Source: a virus | Strand: one strand, 5' to 3' | DNA length: 49,318 bases | Virus record (IMG/VR): IMGVR_UViG_3300037493_002346 | Location: 1-49,318 of that record | Part shown: one piece after another, positions 48,267 through 49,318 of the stretch | Numbering within the stretch: position 1 is the first letter of the stretch | How the letters are laid out: every line of letters begins with the position of its first letter | Notes under the pieces: generated by a model | Databases searched by the model: none | What the model was told of the DNA's origin: nothing | The model's input: the letters and a program-made list of their open reading frames with translations, nothing else | Made by a program: the position numbers and the translations under genes

Positions 48267-49318
48267 TAAAAAGTCATTCAACTCATCCGGCACCGCCAAA
48301 AGCACGCGACCGTTACTCTTCTTCCGCTGACCACCGTTCAGCCGACGGATGATTGCGGACCCGGTAATCGTCTGGCCCTTGGTCGGCTCCCTGATTCCAA
48401 TCTTCATCAGCACGTCCGTGACGGTCATCCAATCCCACATCACCACATGAGGCCCCCACCCGAACGATGAGGCGATCCGCTCCCCCAACGGGTCGATGAT
48501 CGTGAACTGCTCGTTATGGGTATTCAATTCCGACACCTCATCCATCGACAGGAAAAAGGCTTCGCCTGCCGTCCACAGCGAGTGAAACTCTGCCCAGACC
48601 TGCTGCATGTCCACGTTATGGTCAAACTCAAAACCCTCAACAGGAATTGTCAAATACCTACGATTGCCTGTCGGGTCCGCGAGAAACTCTTCCCCGTTCA
48701 CTGATCCACCGAAGACCGTCCGCCTGCCGAAGTTCGACTCGACCGCAGCGTATGGCCGCCTCAACTTGTCCTGCGGTTGGGTAATGAATGCCTTCATCGC
48801 CGACACTTCGGACTTCTTGAACGTGGCGTCCAGCTCACCCAGCTCAACGATCCAATAGGTCAGTGCGATGAAGATCGAGTCCTTCGACTTCAGGTCCAAC
48901 GTGTGCCCGGTCAGTACCGAATCCAATTCATCTGGCACAAGCTTCCGAAACCACGTCGTCTTGCCGATATTCTGTGGACCCACAAAAGTCAGGATGCCTT
49001 GGGCCGCGATGCCGTCAGGGCTGAACGCCGCCGCCACTGCCTGTATCCCCCACTTGCGCATCAGCTTGTCCTTGATCGCGACCGGACTCTTGACCGTAGC
49101 AAAGAACTGGTCCAACCTCGACACACCGTCCCACTCACGGCTCAAAACCCAAGTGGCCACCGGGTTGTACTGGTTCTCGTCCGCGACCCTGATCAGGTAC
49201 TGAGCGATGTGCTTGGTCGGCATGCGAACCTTCTCGCACTCAGACAGCATGCAGGCCAACGCCGCATTGTCTCGGTTGTCTCTGGTAAATGATTCGCCGG
49301 GTATCAGTATCTCGATTG
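48261..49318 (-). CDS. VapE/VirE-like P-loop helicase-primase protein, C-terminal part (5' end outside window)
   Basis: At least 352 residues, open to the right edge. P-loop GILTFVGPQNIGKTTWFRKL; YWIVELGELDATFKKSEVSA as Walker B region; KAFITQPQDKLRRPYAAVES; RRTVFGGSVNGEEFLADPTG; NRRYLTIPVEG. These are the conserved blocks of the VirE (PF05272) family found as phage replication ATPases, often fused to a primase domain that would lie outside the window. The C terminus adds a winged-helix-like part ending VPDELNDFLG. The stop lies inside the last iteron. Confidence 0.9.
   Translation of the reverse strand, partial: IEILIPGESFTRDNRDNAALACMLSECEKVRMPTKHIAQYLIRVADENQYNPVATWVLSREWDGVSRLDQFFATVKSPVAIKDKLMRKWGIQAVAAAFSPDGIAAQGILTFVGPQNIGKTTWFRKLVPDELDSVLTGHTLDLKSKDSIFIALTYWIVELGELDATFKKSEVSAMKAFITQPQDKLRRPYAAVESNFGRRTVFGGSVNGEEFLADPTGNRRYLTIPVEGFEFDHNVDMQQVWAEFHSLWTAGEAFFLSMDEVSELNTHNEQFTIIDPLGERIASSFGWGPHVVMWDWMTVTDVLMKIGIREPTKGQTITGSAIIRRLNGGQRKKSNGRVLLAVPDELNDFLG

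Overview
The window is a piece of a tailed-phage genome with a podovirus-type virion. The evidence is a complete late block: a terminase, a portal, an N4 gp56-type major capsid protein, two T7-like tail-tube proteins, tail fibres, very large internal virion proteins, and a Gram-negative lysis cassette with embedded Rz/Rz1 spanins. Both edges cut through genes: a family A DNA polymerase at the left and a VapE-type P-loop helicase at the right. It is therefore an internal or arbitrarily opened part of a larger, possibly circularly permuted genome. No integrase or repressor is recognised, so a lytic lifestyle is likely but unproven. The spanins and lipoproteins indicate a Gram-negative host, which cannot be named from the sequence.

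Layout. 1-2485 (+): the end of the polymerase and small accessory genes. 2486-41518 (-): about 39 kb of late genes, read right to left. In transcription order these are small tagged proteins, TerS (interrupted by an in-frame amber codon), TerL, more tagged proteins, portal, scaffold, capsid, tail tube, tail fibres, a cluster of five 2-oxoglutarate/Fe(II) oxygenase-like genes, lysis genes, and internal virion proteins including two giant polyvalent proteins with a ferritin-like gene between them. 41519-41996: a divergent control region. 41997-45896 (+): small early-type genes around a DUF932 gene. 45886-49318 (-): a zinc-finger protein that may be a Q-like antiterminator, an SNF2 helicase, a VRR-NUC nuclease, a 250-bp GGGTAAT iteron region, and the VapE-like gene.

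How the parts work together. Three leftward sigma70-like promoters (near 41.6, 34.05 and 17.95 kb) head three late blocks. Each is followed within about 30-50 nt by a terminator-like hairpin placed before the first gene, an arrangement typical of antitermination control. Two rightward promoters share a TGACA-N5-TGTCA inverted repeat that looks like one common operator. Four capsid-module proteins carry a short (M/L)W(D/N)xEAAK(R/L) peptide, mostly at the C terminus and also in the scaffold, which suggests a shared docking or packaging signal. The oxygenase cluster is locally AT-rich and lies beside a glycine-rich tail adhesin; together with the ferritin it gives the phage an unusual iron-linked gene set.
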